A stretch of 64,000 bases of DNA from Hemileia vastatrix (GCA_030280995.1 JASXTE010000005.1:24124001-24188000); one strand, 5' to 3'. Positions 32,801 to 42,475 are shown, numbered from the stretch's first letter. Notes: generated by a model not told the origin, from the sequence alone. Numbers and translations: made by a program.

Positions 32801-33642
32801 TGGACCCAGCAAATAATTGCTTTACCTTAGGAATGAATGGAAAAAGGAAATTCAAAATTTCCTCTCCTAAAAATTCTGGGCGTTTGTTGAAATCTTTTAA
32901 CTCACTGACCCAGTGTAAAGGTAGAACAACAACTGAAATGGATGATTTATTACATGAAATAAATACTGCTTCTTTTGGTGATCAGTTGACTAGTGAACAA
33001 AAAGATTCTATTGTTGCCTCTATTACCTCTTTCCCTATGGCTTTTGCTCATGGTTCTCATGTCTTGGGAATTGTTCAGGAAGAGATGAAAATTATCTTAT
33101 CCTGTAACTTGAGTGATATTCCTCCTAGTCTTAAGAAAAAACCATATCTTGCTTCTCCAACAAAAAGAAAGGATATTGAAGATAATATTGAAACATTATT
33201 AAAAATGAATATCATTGAGAAAGTGGATGTCACCCCCAAATATTGTGTCATCTCCCCAGTCTTGATTTCTTATGAAAAAGATAAAGCTAGATTATGTGGA
33301 GATTACAGAGCTTTAAACACTTATACTTTTGATGATATTTATCCTTTACCCAGAATTAATTCAATACATGCTACCTTGCAAGGTGCAAAATTTATTAGTT
33401 GTCTGGATGGTAATAAAGGTTATCATCAAGTTCCAGTTGAGAAAAATTCTCAAAACTTTTTACTTATTGCTACTCATATGGGAATATATAAGTATGTTAG
33501 GATGCCATTTGGCCCTAAAAATGCTCCTTCAGTTTTCCAGAAAGTTATGGATAACACTTTCCATCAAGAAATAATTGAAGGTTGGCTCATGGTTTATATT
33601 GATGATATTATTGTTTTTCTAAAACTTTTGATGAACATATGA
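29869..33642 (+). CDS. Gypsy gag-protease-RT, first part of a frameshifted polyprotein (G2)
   Basis: 1257 codons. Residues 1-90 are charged and Ser-rich. About 160-240 are Ser/Pro-rich and overlap another open frame. About 330-500 is a long coiled coil, and about 570-680 capsid-like (WQHFIQRIDNLKRSYKLPDE, WNDWKSLIENQFGG). The knuckle CYKCRKPWQKGHVC is near 772, a C-x2-C-x7-H-x-C spacing known in chromovirus Gag. The protease motif DVVLDSGARGS is near 885, RT LCGDYRALNTY near 1143 and MVYIDD near 1240. The frame is lost just after YIDD: the related copy G1 has a run of six T where this one has five, so one T is missing at about 33611-33615. RT therefore ends early. The second half continues in another frame from 33639. 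Apart from that base and Arg after DSGA, this is the best preserved retroelement in the window. Confidence 0.92.
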   Translation: MSNNLAEKMDNMQVDEIEIDYDADTVSSSKVGHKKSYANTKNSHTAGCGNDRKCKQTKPPSPSTTEGSKASSASRRSSKRLQNKKASSATTNQQPIQSYKRVEDRKYDVKSKGRHIVGSGPRTQEPDSGPGPSSVASQSASVSGSTFTATQFNHPKSKYYGSRAMEMGLSNESLPTECATPSSSSAWPIQNTQFPSTSSSLPTRQEKEGPSTIPNPVPGEVSSSAMVSNLVDSHLGMFSNKSSSAGNIIEHGERTVKPVKRQLPVTSSPINVISKLSFDEPLHLTSTSLINPSLAIKNDSVPPEIYTLIEKTSEEILKDTLDFNIVKDKHVRDVLIHENDRLNNLHLQCKVSSSVQDTAYLKIKETLNIVLSQQKQIRSDHRAISDRNISLHKTLSELKPLIEENYSFKNEIKSLQNEFKKLKNDFHALSTKHSVSEDRNVLSLAKVNDQMSEIPRIRNYVSDLQEKFSTLTINNELNEIAVNKLHKNKGKKPEQSSSFLPHISTIKQTDNESVKSFATSKKSCDGHAPAVSVNNEISEHLAKLQELLIMNNSNQKMDHPSSQKNWPKLDQYPTFDGDSSSDWQHFIQRIDNLKRSYKLPDEEIVSKLISLFYNVALMWYESVLLDNNHYTWNDWKSLIENQFGGSKFRLAQQRLYENTRYISSSVEKPIVFLMKITKILRAIDPKMDYDIWRDKILYKLPNSLRDLIVARTEHVRENSSFINICNEVLLNHRYEPKNYLGKPYNDQNKPSTKLPEKSSKPSAPVAPKKYARNTCYKCRKPWQKGHVCEKKIHLVEQNEDTDEVELDVNNYSSDCESNISYDNESVKDVLMFEQDVHYLNNISEKCVLDLSSVENAEIIKDITNNSIPISPLKAPVIINGKNVDVVLDSGARGSVVSEKALASVDKEYLSKLLHITSEKWRGYGSTLFPIGKYKTSVFFKYNGGFVRAICEFVVMKNDNLSNWFIMGNDILTMFGVKLDPANNCFTLGMNGKRKFKISSPKNSGRLLKSFNSLTQCKGRTTTEMDDLLHEINTASFGDQLTSEQKDSIVASITSFPMAFAHGSHVLGIVQEEMKIILSCNLSDIPPSLKKKPYLASPTKRKDIEDNIETLLKMNIIEKVDVTPKYCVISPVLISYEKDKARLCGDYRALNTYTFDDIYPLPRINSIHATLQGAKFISCLDGNKGYHQVPVEKNSQNFLLIATHMGIYKYVRMPFGPKNAPSVFQKVMDNTFHQEIIEGWLMVYIDDIIVFLKLLMNI

Positions 33643-36035
33643 TTCACTTGAATAGAGTTTTCCAAAAAATGGATGAAATCAATATGACCTTATCTTTAAA
33701 AAAGTGTAAATTTGGCTTTCAATCTTTGAAAGTCCTTGGCCATGTTGTGTCAGGCTTACAAATTTGTGTAGACCATAACAAAGTTGCTGCCATTCAAAAT
33801 GTGAAAGCACCAACTTCTGTAAGAGAAATCCAAAGTTTTTTGGGTATGTGTGGCTATTATAGACAATATATTAAAAATTATCAGGTCATAGCCTTGCCTC
33901 TTACAAAACTGACCAGAAAAGATGTTGCTTTTCTCTGGAATAATGACTGTCAAAAAGCTTTTGATACATTAAAAAATTGCTTAATGACATCCCCTATATT
34001 GGCTCTTCCAGATTTTAACAAGCCATTTGTTCTATATACAGATGCTAGCTTTATTGGTCTGGGTGCTGCCCTTCACCAGAAGCAAATTATTAATGATAAA
34101 TCCTCAGAAGTTGTAATTTGTTATATTTCAAGAACCTTAAGAAATAGTGAATTGAAATATGGTGCCACTCAATTGGAGTGCTTAGCAGCTGTTTGGGCTC
34201 TTGAGAAACTTCATTATTATTTGGATGACCAAAAATTTGAGTTGGTAACTGACTGTAGTGCTGTGAAGTCCCTCTTAAACCTAAAGACACCTAACAGACA
34301 TATGTTCAGGTGGCAACTTGCTGTTCAAGAATACAGAGGACGGATGACAATTATCCATAGAGCTGGAAATGTTCACTCCAATGTTGATATGCTCTCCAGA
34401 TTGCCTCTGCCAAATAATGACTCAAATCCTGCTTATGTACCTGAAGATGATACTGTTCATATCCATGGTATATTTATAGTTGATATTGAAGAGGAGTTAT
34501 TACAATTAATACTAGATTCATATGATAAGGATTCTGATTTAAATAAATTAGTTACTATCTTAAATGATCCTAAGAATGCTTCAATTCAAGCATTGATAAA
34601 AACTCTTCCTGCAAAGTATCAAAATGCTTTAAATAAAGGAAAGTTCTCTATTGAAGATGGTTATATATATTATAGAAGGAAGCTTACTAATGTAATTGTA
34701 ATTCCTCCTTCTATGAAAGAAACTATCCTCAAACTTTGTCATGATGACATATTAGCTGGTCATTTTGATCTTGAAAAAACATTAATTAGAATCAAAAACA
34801 CTTCATGGTGGGCTAATATGTCTGAAGACACAAAATTATATGTTGAATCTTGTGATTCCTGCCAAAAATCTAAAAGGTTAACAGGTAAGAGAGCAGGGTT
34901 ATTACAACATATTGAAGCACCTAGTGCTCCCTGGCAAATCATTAATATGGATTTTGTCACTGGTCTTCCTGTTGCAGGTAAAGACAGCTTTAACTCTTGT
35001 TGTGTAATAGTGGATAGATTCACAATAATGTGCAAATTTATTCCAACCCACAAAGATGTATCCACCAAAGAATTAGCTTTCTTATGGTGGTCTTACATGT
35101 TTAATATTATTGGTTTTCCAAAAGCCATTATCTCTGATAGGGATCCAAAATTCACTTCTGAGTTTTGGACCTCTTTGATGGATATTTGTGGCTGTGAGTT
35201 AAAATTGTCTACAGCTCACCATCCTCAAACTGATGGTCTAGCTGAGAGAATGATTCAAACTCTGGAAGATATGATTAGAAGGTATTGTGCCTTTGGTTTA
35301 GAATATAAAGACAATGACAGATTTACTCATGATTGGGTCACTCTTTTGCCTGGTCTTGAATTTGCATATAATAGCACTGTTCATTCTGTCACTGAGAAAA
35401 AGCCTTTTGAGCTTTGGTTAGGTTATGTCCCAAACACTCCTGCTCAGATTCTCAATAATAAATTATCTAAGTTGGAACTACAGCCTGGTGTAAAATCTTT
35501 TATGCAAATGCAACAGTTATGCATAAAACATGCTCAGAGCTGTTTTGATAAAGCATTTGAATATGAAAAGAAAAGATGGGATAAATCCCATAAAGAATAC
35601 ACATTTAACAAGGGTGATGAAGTGTTGATCTCTACTGTCCATTTCAATTTACAAGGTAACCACAAATTAAAAGATCCTTTTGTAGGACCATTTGTTGTTA
35701 AAAGGATGGTTGGTGATAATGCAGTAGAAGTTGTATTGTATTCTCCATATGATAGGAAACATCCTGTTTTTCCCATTTCTTTGCTTAAGCCTTATACTTC
35801 CAACAGTGACTTATTTCTCAAAAGAAGGGGAAGACCTAAGAAAAACCCTCAGGATGTCACAGAAACAGCAGAAATTGATAAAATTCTCAATGATAGAATT
35901 ATCACTTCTGAAAGAGGTACTGAATATTTATTGAGATATAAGAACAAATCATCTGAACATGATGCATGGATACCTGGTAAGGAGATTTCAAATCTGCCTA
36001 CTCTGTTGAAAAAGTACAAAAAGAAAAAATCTTAG
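33639..36035 (+). CDS. Gypsy RT thumb-RNase H-integrase-chromodomain, second part (G2)
   Basis: 798 codons, overlapping the first part by four bases in another frame. It shows the RT tail and connection (LGMCGYYRQYIKNY), RNase H (VLYTDASFIGLGAAL, ELVTDCSAVKSLL), the integrase HHCC finger (CHDDILAGHF...CDSCQKSKR, about 370-410) and the integrase core with Asp in NMDFVTG, Asp in SDRDPKF and Glu in LAERMIQ. A C-terminal chromodomain-like segment (EYLLRYKNKSSEHDAWIPGK, last 60 residues) follows, which in chromoviruses guides insertion toward particular chromatin. All catalytic residues I can check are present. The Met used as start is only the first Met after the frameshift and no evidence suggests separate translation. 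The whole element probably needs one extra base to be functional. Confidence 0.92.
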   Translation: MIHLNRVFQKMDEINMTLSLKKCKFGFQSLKVLGHVVSGLQICVDHNKVAAIQNVKAPTSVREIQSFLGMCGYYRQYIKNYQVIALPLTKLTRKDVAFLWNNDCQKAFDTLKNCLMTSPILALPDFNKPFVLYTDASFIGLGAALHQKQIINDKSSEVVICYISRTLRNSELKYGATQLECLAAVWALEKLHYYLDDQKFELVTDCSAVKSLLNLKTPNRHMFRWQLAVQEYRGRMTIIHRAGNVHSNVDMLSRLPLPNNDSNPAYVPEDDTVHIHGIFIVDIEEELLQLILDSYDKDSDLNKLVTILNDPKNASIQALIKTLPAKYQNALNKGKFSIEDGYIYYRRKLTNVIVIPPSMKETILKLCHDDILAGHFDLEKTLIRIKNTSWWANMSEDTKLYVESCDSCQKSKRLTGKRAGLLQHIEAPSAPWQIINMDFVTGLPVAGKDSFNSCCVIVDRFTIMCKFIPTHKDVSTKELAFLWWSYMFNIIGFPKAIISDRDPKFTSEFWTSLMDICGCELKLSTAHHPQTDGLAERMIQTLEDMIRRYCAFGLEYKDNDRFTHDWVTLLPGLEFAYNSTVHSVTEKKPFELWLGYVPNTPAQILNNKLSKLELQPGVKSFMQMQQLCIKHAQSCFDKAFEYEKKRWDKSHKEYTFNKGDEVLISTVHFNLQGNHKLKDPFVGPFVVKRMVGDNAVEVVLYSPYDRKHPVFPISLLKPYTSNSDLFLKRRGRPKKNPQDVTETAEIDKILNDRIITSERGTEYLLRYKNKSSEHDAWIPGKEISNLPTLLKKYKKKKS

Positions 36036-36073
36036 CATTTTTTTTTATTGTTTTTTTTTTTAGAGTAAGGGAG

Positions 36074-37195
36074 TGTCAGCAAGGCTATTCCAGGAGTCCA
36101 GTAAATGATATGTAACTTATAAGACCTGAAAGAGGGGGTAAGAACTGTATTTAATGTATATAAATTAATATTTTATTGCATAATAGAATTATATAAGTAT
36201 TTTATTACATATAAGTGTTATATTAATTTTATTGGTTATATAAATTTTTTTATACATTTAAATTTAACATAATATATTATATTCTACAAATAATGGCGCA
36301 TTTTTTATGTATTTAATAATTATAAATTTATATTTAATTAATTAAAAACATATATTATAATTATAAGTGTAAAATTTACTTATAATATAATTAAATTAAT
36401 TAATTATATTTATATATTAAATATCATTTTTTATAATATTAAACAATAAATAATGACGCTTCTTTTGACCTATAATTGTGTCAGGAAAAACTAATTAATA
36501 CTGAATTGAAATAAATTACATATTTGTTGCATCAGAATATTTTTGTTTCACTTAAAAATCCTTAAATCAGACTGTACCATCTGTTTTGAATGATTTTCCT
36601 CATAGTTCCTATGTTCCAGGCTTGTTAGTTATTCACTATTTTTACTTACTGATTTGAGAATTAATGGCGGGAAAATTGGATTCTTAATTGGGGTTTTTAA
36701 TTATTTGTTTCATATTTTTCTCTACATTGTTATGTTTCACTTACTCTTTGATATACTTGTTTTATCCTATTATAATTATTGTATTTACAAATATAGTGGC
36801 GCTTCAGAGGACCCATTGCCTATAAAAGGGCCTTGGATAATCCCCTGTAGCCTCATCACTTATTACACACTCAACAATTTAAAGATAATTTTATTACGCT
36901 TATTATTATTTTTATTAGTATTAAATTCTAATTAAAAATTCTAAATAACAATTTAAAGGTTGCCTTAAGTCTGATAGTAATCATAGTGTTTGCCGCGCAG
37001 AACTCTTACTTAAATAATATTAATATTAAATAAAACCTCAAATTGTTCATCTCTCAACTCACTTGTCATTGCTTCATTTTAAATAAATTATTTTTTTTAT
37101 TACTTTTATCTTTCTATTTACCTTTAGTACCTTTTCCTATTTGTTTCTCTTCTTTTTTGCCCCTTTTCTTCCCTCTTCTAGACAACTGACCGACA
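36074..37195 (+). repeat. 3' LTR of G2
   Basis: 1122 bp, preceded by the short purine tract AGTAAGGGAG. It begins TGTCAGCAAGGC, ends GACCGACA, and is followed by CTTTC. TATA-like CCTATAAAAGGG near 36820. It is nearly identical to 19339-19538 where they can be compared. Confidence 0.9.
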
Positions 37196-37200
37196 CTTTC

Positions 37201-38091
37201 CTTCAATGATCTGCAAGCTCAGATGCTGCTTTACTATGCTCTTCATCCCTTTCAGCAAGAGTTATCCAGCAAAATTTAGTTGGCAATCACATGAATTTCA
37301 AATCTGAAGACATTCATCATTCTGCTCCTCTTACTCCTATTTCTGCTCTTTCCAAAAAACAATACTGTTATTTGTTACCTATTTCCCTCTCTTCCAAGAA
37401 CGCAGGAGGTGTTTTGTTTCTACCTGGTGGTGCTCAATCTGCAGGAAAACCTTTTAGAGAAGATGGTAGACAAAAGACAATGCAATGTGTAGCATCAAAC
37501 GAGTCTATTTGGACAGAAAGGCCTATTCAATCCTCTATCACCTATGACTTTAAAGCATCTTCCTCTTACAACACAAGGCAAAAAAAAGTGCCTGAAAGTG
37601 TGAAATCAGAGGAGCAAACTGTATGTTTGAATTGTTATCAAAATCCCAAAATTTTCAATTTGTTTAATCAATAAAGTCATATATCTCTTAACACTCCCTC
37701 TCATACTACTTCACTCATAACACATCTTGACACAACTTGCTATCCCTCTGGATTATCATTTACTAAATCTCAGCCATTCAATTACCTTCAACATTCGCAG
37801 ACAGTTTCATCTGTGATTTCAAGTCAACCTAACTCCCCTGACTCACCTGTGCCTCCACATATATCGTCCAATCCTATGCTTACACAAGTTAAACGTTCTA
37901 GGACAGCATCTGCTTCCAATATGAGTGTTAATTCATTTAATTCTGCCAATGCTCACCATATCATGGTGACTTTGGTTCCTGGCAATGATCCACGCTTTGT
38001 GATTTGGGGCAAAAGGAATTCAGATGTCTCGTCTATGACCATTCCTCCCTCTTCTACCGAAAGCCATCAGTGTGACCCAAGAAGGATGTGA
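37201..38091 (+). pseudogene. Unrecognised gene carried in H2, 3' part
   Basis: Reads in the same frame as the exon that ends at 19338. The segment before the gypsy insertion ends KDKPFDSF, and after it the frame continues through SSDAALLCSSSLSARVIQQN and MNFKSEDIHHSAPLTPISAL to RRM at 38089. A TGA lies soon after the junction (about 37207) and a TAA at 37672-37674. Otherwise the frame is open for nearly 300 codons. The protein is Ser/Thr/Asn-rich, has a CVASNESIW and CLNCYQNP region and the run IMVTLVPGNDPRFVIWGK near its end. No domain is recognised. It is followed by T- and A-rich sequence with no supported exon. Confidence 0.5.
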
Positions 38092-38363
38092 GGATTGTGA
38101 CAACTTTAAGGAGAGAAGAAGGGAAGTGAAAATGAATCAATTGAAAGTCACGTGTCAATCGAGGGATATAAGAGAGCTAAAGTATACTTCACCTGTCAAG
38201 AATTTTTATATTTTTTTTTTGGTTTTAAAATTTTTTTTTTTAAATTTTTTAAAAGGATTTTGCTTTAAATTTTATTTTAAAAGATATTATTAGGTGAGTT
38301 TTTTTTTTAAAAAAAATGTGTTAAATTTTTTTTTGACATTTAAATTTTTTTTCAGATCAAAAA

Positions 38364-39010
38364 AATGTCTTCTTCTTCAGATTCACCCCTTACTTCTCTA
38401 TCATCTTCATCTTTATCCTCTTTATCCTCTTCATCTTTATCATCTCTATCATCTTCTTCAAAATCAACTTCAATACAATCATCTTCTAAATCATCAAAAA
38501 AATTATCATCGAAACTCTTTGGAATTCTTCTCAGGATAATCATCAAACAACCAAAGCTCCTCCTGGTTTAGAATCCTCTCAGGATTTCACTCATTTCAGT
38601 TGTTCTTTTCAAATAAGTCAAAAGTTGATTCAAAGAATCAACAAGGTAAAGAAAGAAGGTAAAGTTAATCAATTTAAAAAACTTTATCTAGATCCAAAAA
38701 GTATGGGGATTAGAATTGTCATCAAAAATTTTATATTTTTTCATAAATTTTTAATAAATATTTTTTATATATCAACTTCCTCAACTAAAGTAATGGGCCA
38801 ACAACCTTGTGTTTTATAACAGGCAATCATGATAACATTTATTTGTTTCATGGGGTTCCTCTAGCCTATACCTGTGGAAAGTCCCAAAATTTTGTTTCTA
38901 GATTTGATCTGCATTTTGGCTTGAGGAATTGTCATTACTTTAAACTAGGGAAATTGATATATATTAGATATTTATTTAATAATTTATGTAATTATATTAG
39001 ATTTAGATGA
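38364..39010 (+). pseudogene. Tet-like oxygenase C-terminal remnant (H2) behind a Ser-rich segment
   Basis: A low-complexity TCT/TCA run from an ATG at 38365 (poly-Ser, ending SSKKLSSKL) joins directly to the last third of the Tet-like gene: NHQTTKAPPGLESSQDFTHF then SFQISQKLIQRINKVKKEGK. The H-x-D half is missing. One A is absent from the A-run near 38680, shifting the frame before the usual stop. The conserved downstream frame (GVPLAYTCGKSQNFVSRFDL... NYIRFR) follows at 38807-39010. The join replaced the catalytic half with unrelated sequence. Confidence 0.65.
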
Positions 39011-39430
39011 CTTCCACCCCTTACTTCAATAAAATGCAGGGGGGGGGGGTATTGCCAAATTTTCAAATCTGACATTCAAAATTGATGACTTGTAAAAATT
39101 TTGGTGATACCCACCCCTTGCTTCAATAAAATGTAGGGGGGGGTATTGCCAAATTTTCAAATGTAAATGTAAAATTTTTGACTTGTAAATATTTTGGTGA
39201 TACCTGTCCCTTACTTCAATAAAATGAAGGGGGAGTATTACCAAAATTTCTTATAAAACTTGTGAAATTCTTGACTTGTAAGAATTTTGGGGATACCAGT
39301 AAAATGCAGGGGGTAGTAACGCCAAAGTTTCATATAAGACTTTCAAGACTCTTGACATGAAAGAATTATGGTGATACCCACCCCTTACTTCAAAAAAATG
39401 CAGGGGTGGGGGTTTTGCAAATTTTCAAAG
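39008..39430. repeat. Tandem repeat block of H2, about five units
   Basis: Same family as 9526-9965, reversed, including a run of ten G near 39040. Units of 80-110 bp share CTTCAATAAAATGCAGGGG, GTATTGCCAAATTTTC and ATTTTGGTGATACC. Confidence 0.8.
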
Positions 39431-39563
39431 GAGACTTGAAAATTTTATTTAAAAAAAGAATATTTAACATTAAAATACGAAATTTCAAGAAATACAGTAA
39501 ATAATTGTAAAATTTATGTACAAATAAATATGAACACATGAAGTGTGAAAGAAATAAAAGAAA

Positions 39564-40911
39564 CTAGTCAACAAAAAATTTCATTAAATGTTCTATTTCT
39601 TCAACAGATTTGTTTGCTTTAACACATTCGATCAAGAAATCTTTCTTTTTAGAGCTTTCTTGGAGATCATGCTTATACTTCATCTGTTCCATTAAGTTTT
39701 GATTCTCGAGTGTTTTTTCCTCTTTTTTGGATTTTTCAATACTAAGAGTTAACTCAAACTTCTTCTCCTCCAAATCTTGGACCAGATCATCCTTCCGTAA
39801 GGAGAGCTTGTACTTCCTCTCTTCCAAATCTTGTACTCTGTCATCACTCCTTAAAGATAGCTCGTATTTCTTCTTTTCAAAGCTTAGAGTCTCTTTAGCA
39901 ATTTCCACTTGTTCTAGAGTGAGAATAAAAATTAACATAAAGTAGAAGAAAAGCAGAGTAAAGTAATAAGAGGTATGATATCACTTACCAGCATCACATT
40001 TCTCTAAAAACTGTTCCATCAAAGAAAAAGGGGTTTGTGATGAAGTATCACTTTTTCTTCTTCTTTGGGAGTGGAAATTTAGACTACTTGAAGCCCTTTG
40101 CTTTTTTTTAAACGTAGCATTTTCCTCCTCATCATTGTCGCTAGCTTCAGACTCAGTTGATTGTGGGTCCTTAGCTTGTTCATCAGCCTTTTAAGAAATA
40201 AGAAAATCTAAGTAAATAAAAAAAAGTATTGCAAAGATAAAAGAAAAAAAAACAGACCTGAGTTAGATTGGGTTGGGTTAAATTGCCAATAGGATCAATA
40301 GCAAAGCTATCTAGATTCGTAGAATTTAGAAGAGGGGAGGCTTGAGTGGAGGAAGAGGATGTGAAAAGATTTGCTTCAACATCATGTTCGGAGATAGGAT
40401 CTTCACCATCCAAAATGTTTACAGGATTAACATTGGCTTGATCTCCAAAAATTTCATCCATCTCTTTAAAGTAAGGACATAAAGTTTCAAGTTTATTGTC
40501 TATGGATTTTATGCCCTTAGTTATATCATTGTCGGTAACCCCAAAACCAGTGGAAGATGAAAGAGCCTTTGTCTTCTTGTATTTTTCTTGGTAATGCTTG
40601 AATCGTTCAGACATCTGTTTAGGCAAAAGATCAATCCTTCCCTTGGTCTTATTCCGTAATTCATTTGTCATTAGAAGATAGCCATTAACTTTTGATGCGG
40701 GGGGCCGTCCTACTTTAGTGGCATACTCAGTACCAAAACAAGAATCATAGTTAGATTTGGTTTTCAGCCAGTTGATAAGAATGAGATGGTCATCTTTTTT
40801 TAATTGAACGGTCTTTGATTTCTCGGCTAAGCGGGGGAAAGAGGAAGTAGTGGGAATTGAAGAAAAACTGGGTGATGGCTGCCTTTGAGAAGATCTAAGA
40901 TGACAAGGCAT
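39564..40911 (-). CDS. H2 accessory DNA-binding/coiled-coil protein, intact
   Basis: Exons 40258-40911, 39989-40187 and 39564-39913 (654, 199 and 350 bp; 400 codons with no stop). Introns of 70 and 75 bp have GT...AG ends. Residues about 40-150 form the putative DNA-binding part (KKDDHLILINWLKTKSNYDS; LLPKQMSERFKHYQEKYKKT), about 160-220 acidic linker, and the second exon a basic patch (KKKQRASSSLNFHSQRRRKS). The third exon is a charged coiled coil with 18-residue repeats KYxLSLRxDDxVQDLEER. Compared with the H1 copy it has exactly one repeat fewer (54 bp). Active Harbinger elements need a transposase plus such a Myb-like partner to enter the nucleus and bind the ends. That role is assigned here by analogy. 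Start chosen at MPCHLRSSQ, matching H1; an upstream Met would add hydrophobic leader residues. Confidence 0.82.
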
Positions 40912-41302
40912 GTTATTATAAATGAAGATGAAAAGGAGCAGAAACAAGCAGATGAGATAGCGAGATGAAAAGGAGCAGAATGAAAGAAAAGAAATGAGGA
41001 GAGGTTCTGAGTGTATGGGATGAGAATGGGAGTGCGCAGAAAGGTAGAAGGCATATGTAGAGAGTAGTTCAAGATGTGGTTATGGCAGAAAGTAGGTCAA
41101 GATGTGGTTCTGACAGAAGGTTGTCCAAGATGTGGTTATGAAAAATTGAGTAAAAAAATGTCGGATAAGAGGTGAACATTGACACGTAAAGTGTCTAATA
41201 ACCCAATTATTAGCAAAAATAATTGCGGAAGATAATTGGGGTATAAGGATTTTTATCTGCAATTAATTTAATTGCTGATCCCTGAACATTGATACCCCCT
41301 AA
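40912..41302 (-). promoter_or_regulatory. Promoter-side end and TIR of H2
   Basis: Purine/pyrimidine-biased leader of the accessory gene, then the TIR closing at 41302 (…AACATTGATACCCCC), followed by TAATATC of the solo LTR. It matches H1 7634-8006 inverted. Confidence 0.7.
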
Positions 41303-42289
41303 TATCATGGTGCACTTTGTATGTATAAATTAATTATTTAAAATTATATTATAAGTGTAAATTTAACTTACACTGTAATTACAATTTCAATAATAAAACT
41401 TATATAAACTAAATACAACTTATCACATAATACTATCCATAAATATTGGGCGCTTCCTTGACCCTTAATTGTGTCACTAAAGTTACTAAATTAATTAAAA
41501 TATTTATTTAATATGATAAATTTAATTTCTCATTCTAAATAAGTTATTTTATTAAATTAATTAGTTGTTTCAATTAATTTAATAATTAAATTACTTGAAA
41601 TAGTTAAAATGATTAAATTAACTTTTCTTATACTGAATTAAGATTTATTAAAAGCGTGAAAATAATTCCTTTTGTTTTAATTAAACCTTTTCAGCTATTT
41701 GTATTCCTTCTTTTAGATTTCTTTCTCACAGTTCTCATTTTTCATACTCACATAGTTATTTGTTATATTAATTCTATTCTTTTTTGGAAATTTCCGATGG
41801 GAAAAGTAGTTGCTTATTCACGGGTTTATTTTTTTTATGTTTTTAATTAAATTCTTTTAATTATTTGTTTCACATTATTTTACCCTTTTGTAAATACTAT
41901 TGGAACGCTCCAGAAGGTCCTCTTGCCTATAAAAGGGATTTGGAAACCTCTCTGGTAGCTCATTACTTATTACACACTCAACTTGAATATATCTTAAATA
42001 TAATACGTTTATTTACAATTTTTATTAGTATTACAGTTCTAATTAAAATATTATATTAATAATTAAAGGTTGCTTTAAGTCTAATGATAAATATAATTGA
42101 TTGCCGCGCTTTGAACATAATTACTAGTTAAAATATATTATAATTTAAATAAACCCTTACAGTTGTGTCAAGTCTCCAAGTTATCTTGTCGCCCTCTCTT
42201 TTAAAAATATTTTTACTATTTAATTACTTTGTCTTCCTCCTCTCTATTTCCTTCTCCTTCTTCTCCTTCTTCTAGACAACCGGCCGATA
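41303..42289 (+). repeat. Solo gypsy LTR, right part
   Basis: Continues the LTR broken at 16806 (ATCATGGTGCA..., CGCTTCCTTGACCCTTAATTG, TATA-like CCTATAAAAGGG near 41928, GCCGCGC near 42103). It ends CGGCCGATA, followed by AATAG at 42290-42294. No internal region adjoins it, so the element was lost by LTR-LTR recombination before H2 arrived. Confidence 0.88.
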
Positions 42290-42356
42290 AATAGGCTATA
42301 AATACTTTCTCCACAAAGAAAATTTCATTTTCAAAATATATTTGGAAATGGAATCC

Positions 42357-42475
42357 TGTAGTTGTGCGTCAGTAACAGACTCCGAGAAGAGTCGGAGTTA
42401 GTCAGATGCACAATCTACAGTCTATATACAATGATCACGTGGTTGCTAAGTATTCTTATGACTATGTACATAACA
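42357..42475 (-). repeat. 3' LTR of copia C1
   Basis: 119 bp, partner of 47012-47130. The two differ by insertions and substitutions of around 10 per cent, so insertion is not recent. Confidence 0.88.

Larger units (their letters stand above)
19339..37195 (+). mobile_element. Gypsy block inserted in H2 (G2, G3 and nested elements)
   Basis: Outer ends are a 5' LTR start (TGTCAGCCAGGC at 19339) and a complete 3' LTR ending CCGACA at 37195. Both are flanked by CTTTC (19334-19338 and 37196-37200), a 5-bp target duplication. Inside, in order: first 200 bp of an LTR, H4, decayed gypsy G3, a full LTR (28036-29171), near-intact gag-pol, 3' LTR. The first LTR fragment is nearly identical to the 3' LTR, while the middle LTR is clearly more diverged. 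This is therefore not one simple element. Confidence 0.8.
16807..41302. mobile_element. H2, second PIF/Harbinger-like element, 24.5 kb with nested insertions
   Basis: The left end reads GGGGGTATCAATGTTCAGGG, the right end is its inverted complement ending at 41302. The LTR sequence is continuous on both sides. Orientation is opposite to H1: transposase fragment (+) at the left, Tet-like remnant (+), tandem repeats, then the intact accessory gene (-) at the right. Without the gypsy block 19339-37195 it is about 6.6 kb. Its centre (about 17383-19338 and 37201-38500) has no counterpart in H1 and looks like captured gene sequence. Confidence 0.82.

Noticed and set aside
33597..33660. Programmed ribosomal frameshift between the two halves of G2 pol
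   Set aside because: The shift falls in the middle of reverse transcriptase just after YIDD, and the related copy G1 is in frame here. A lost base in a T-run explains it better.
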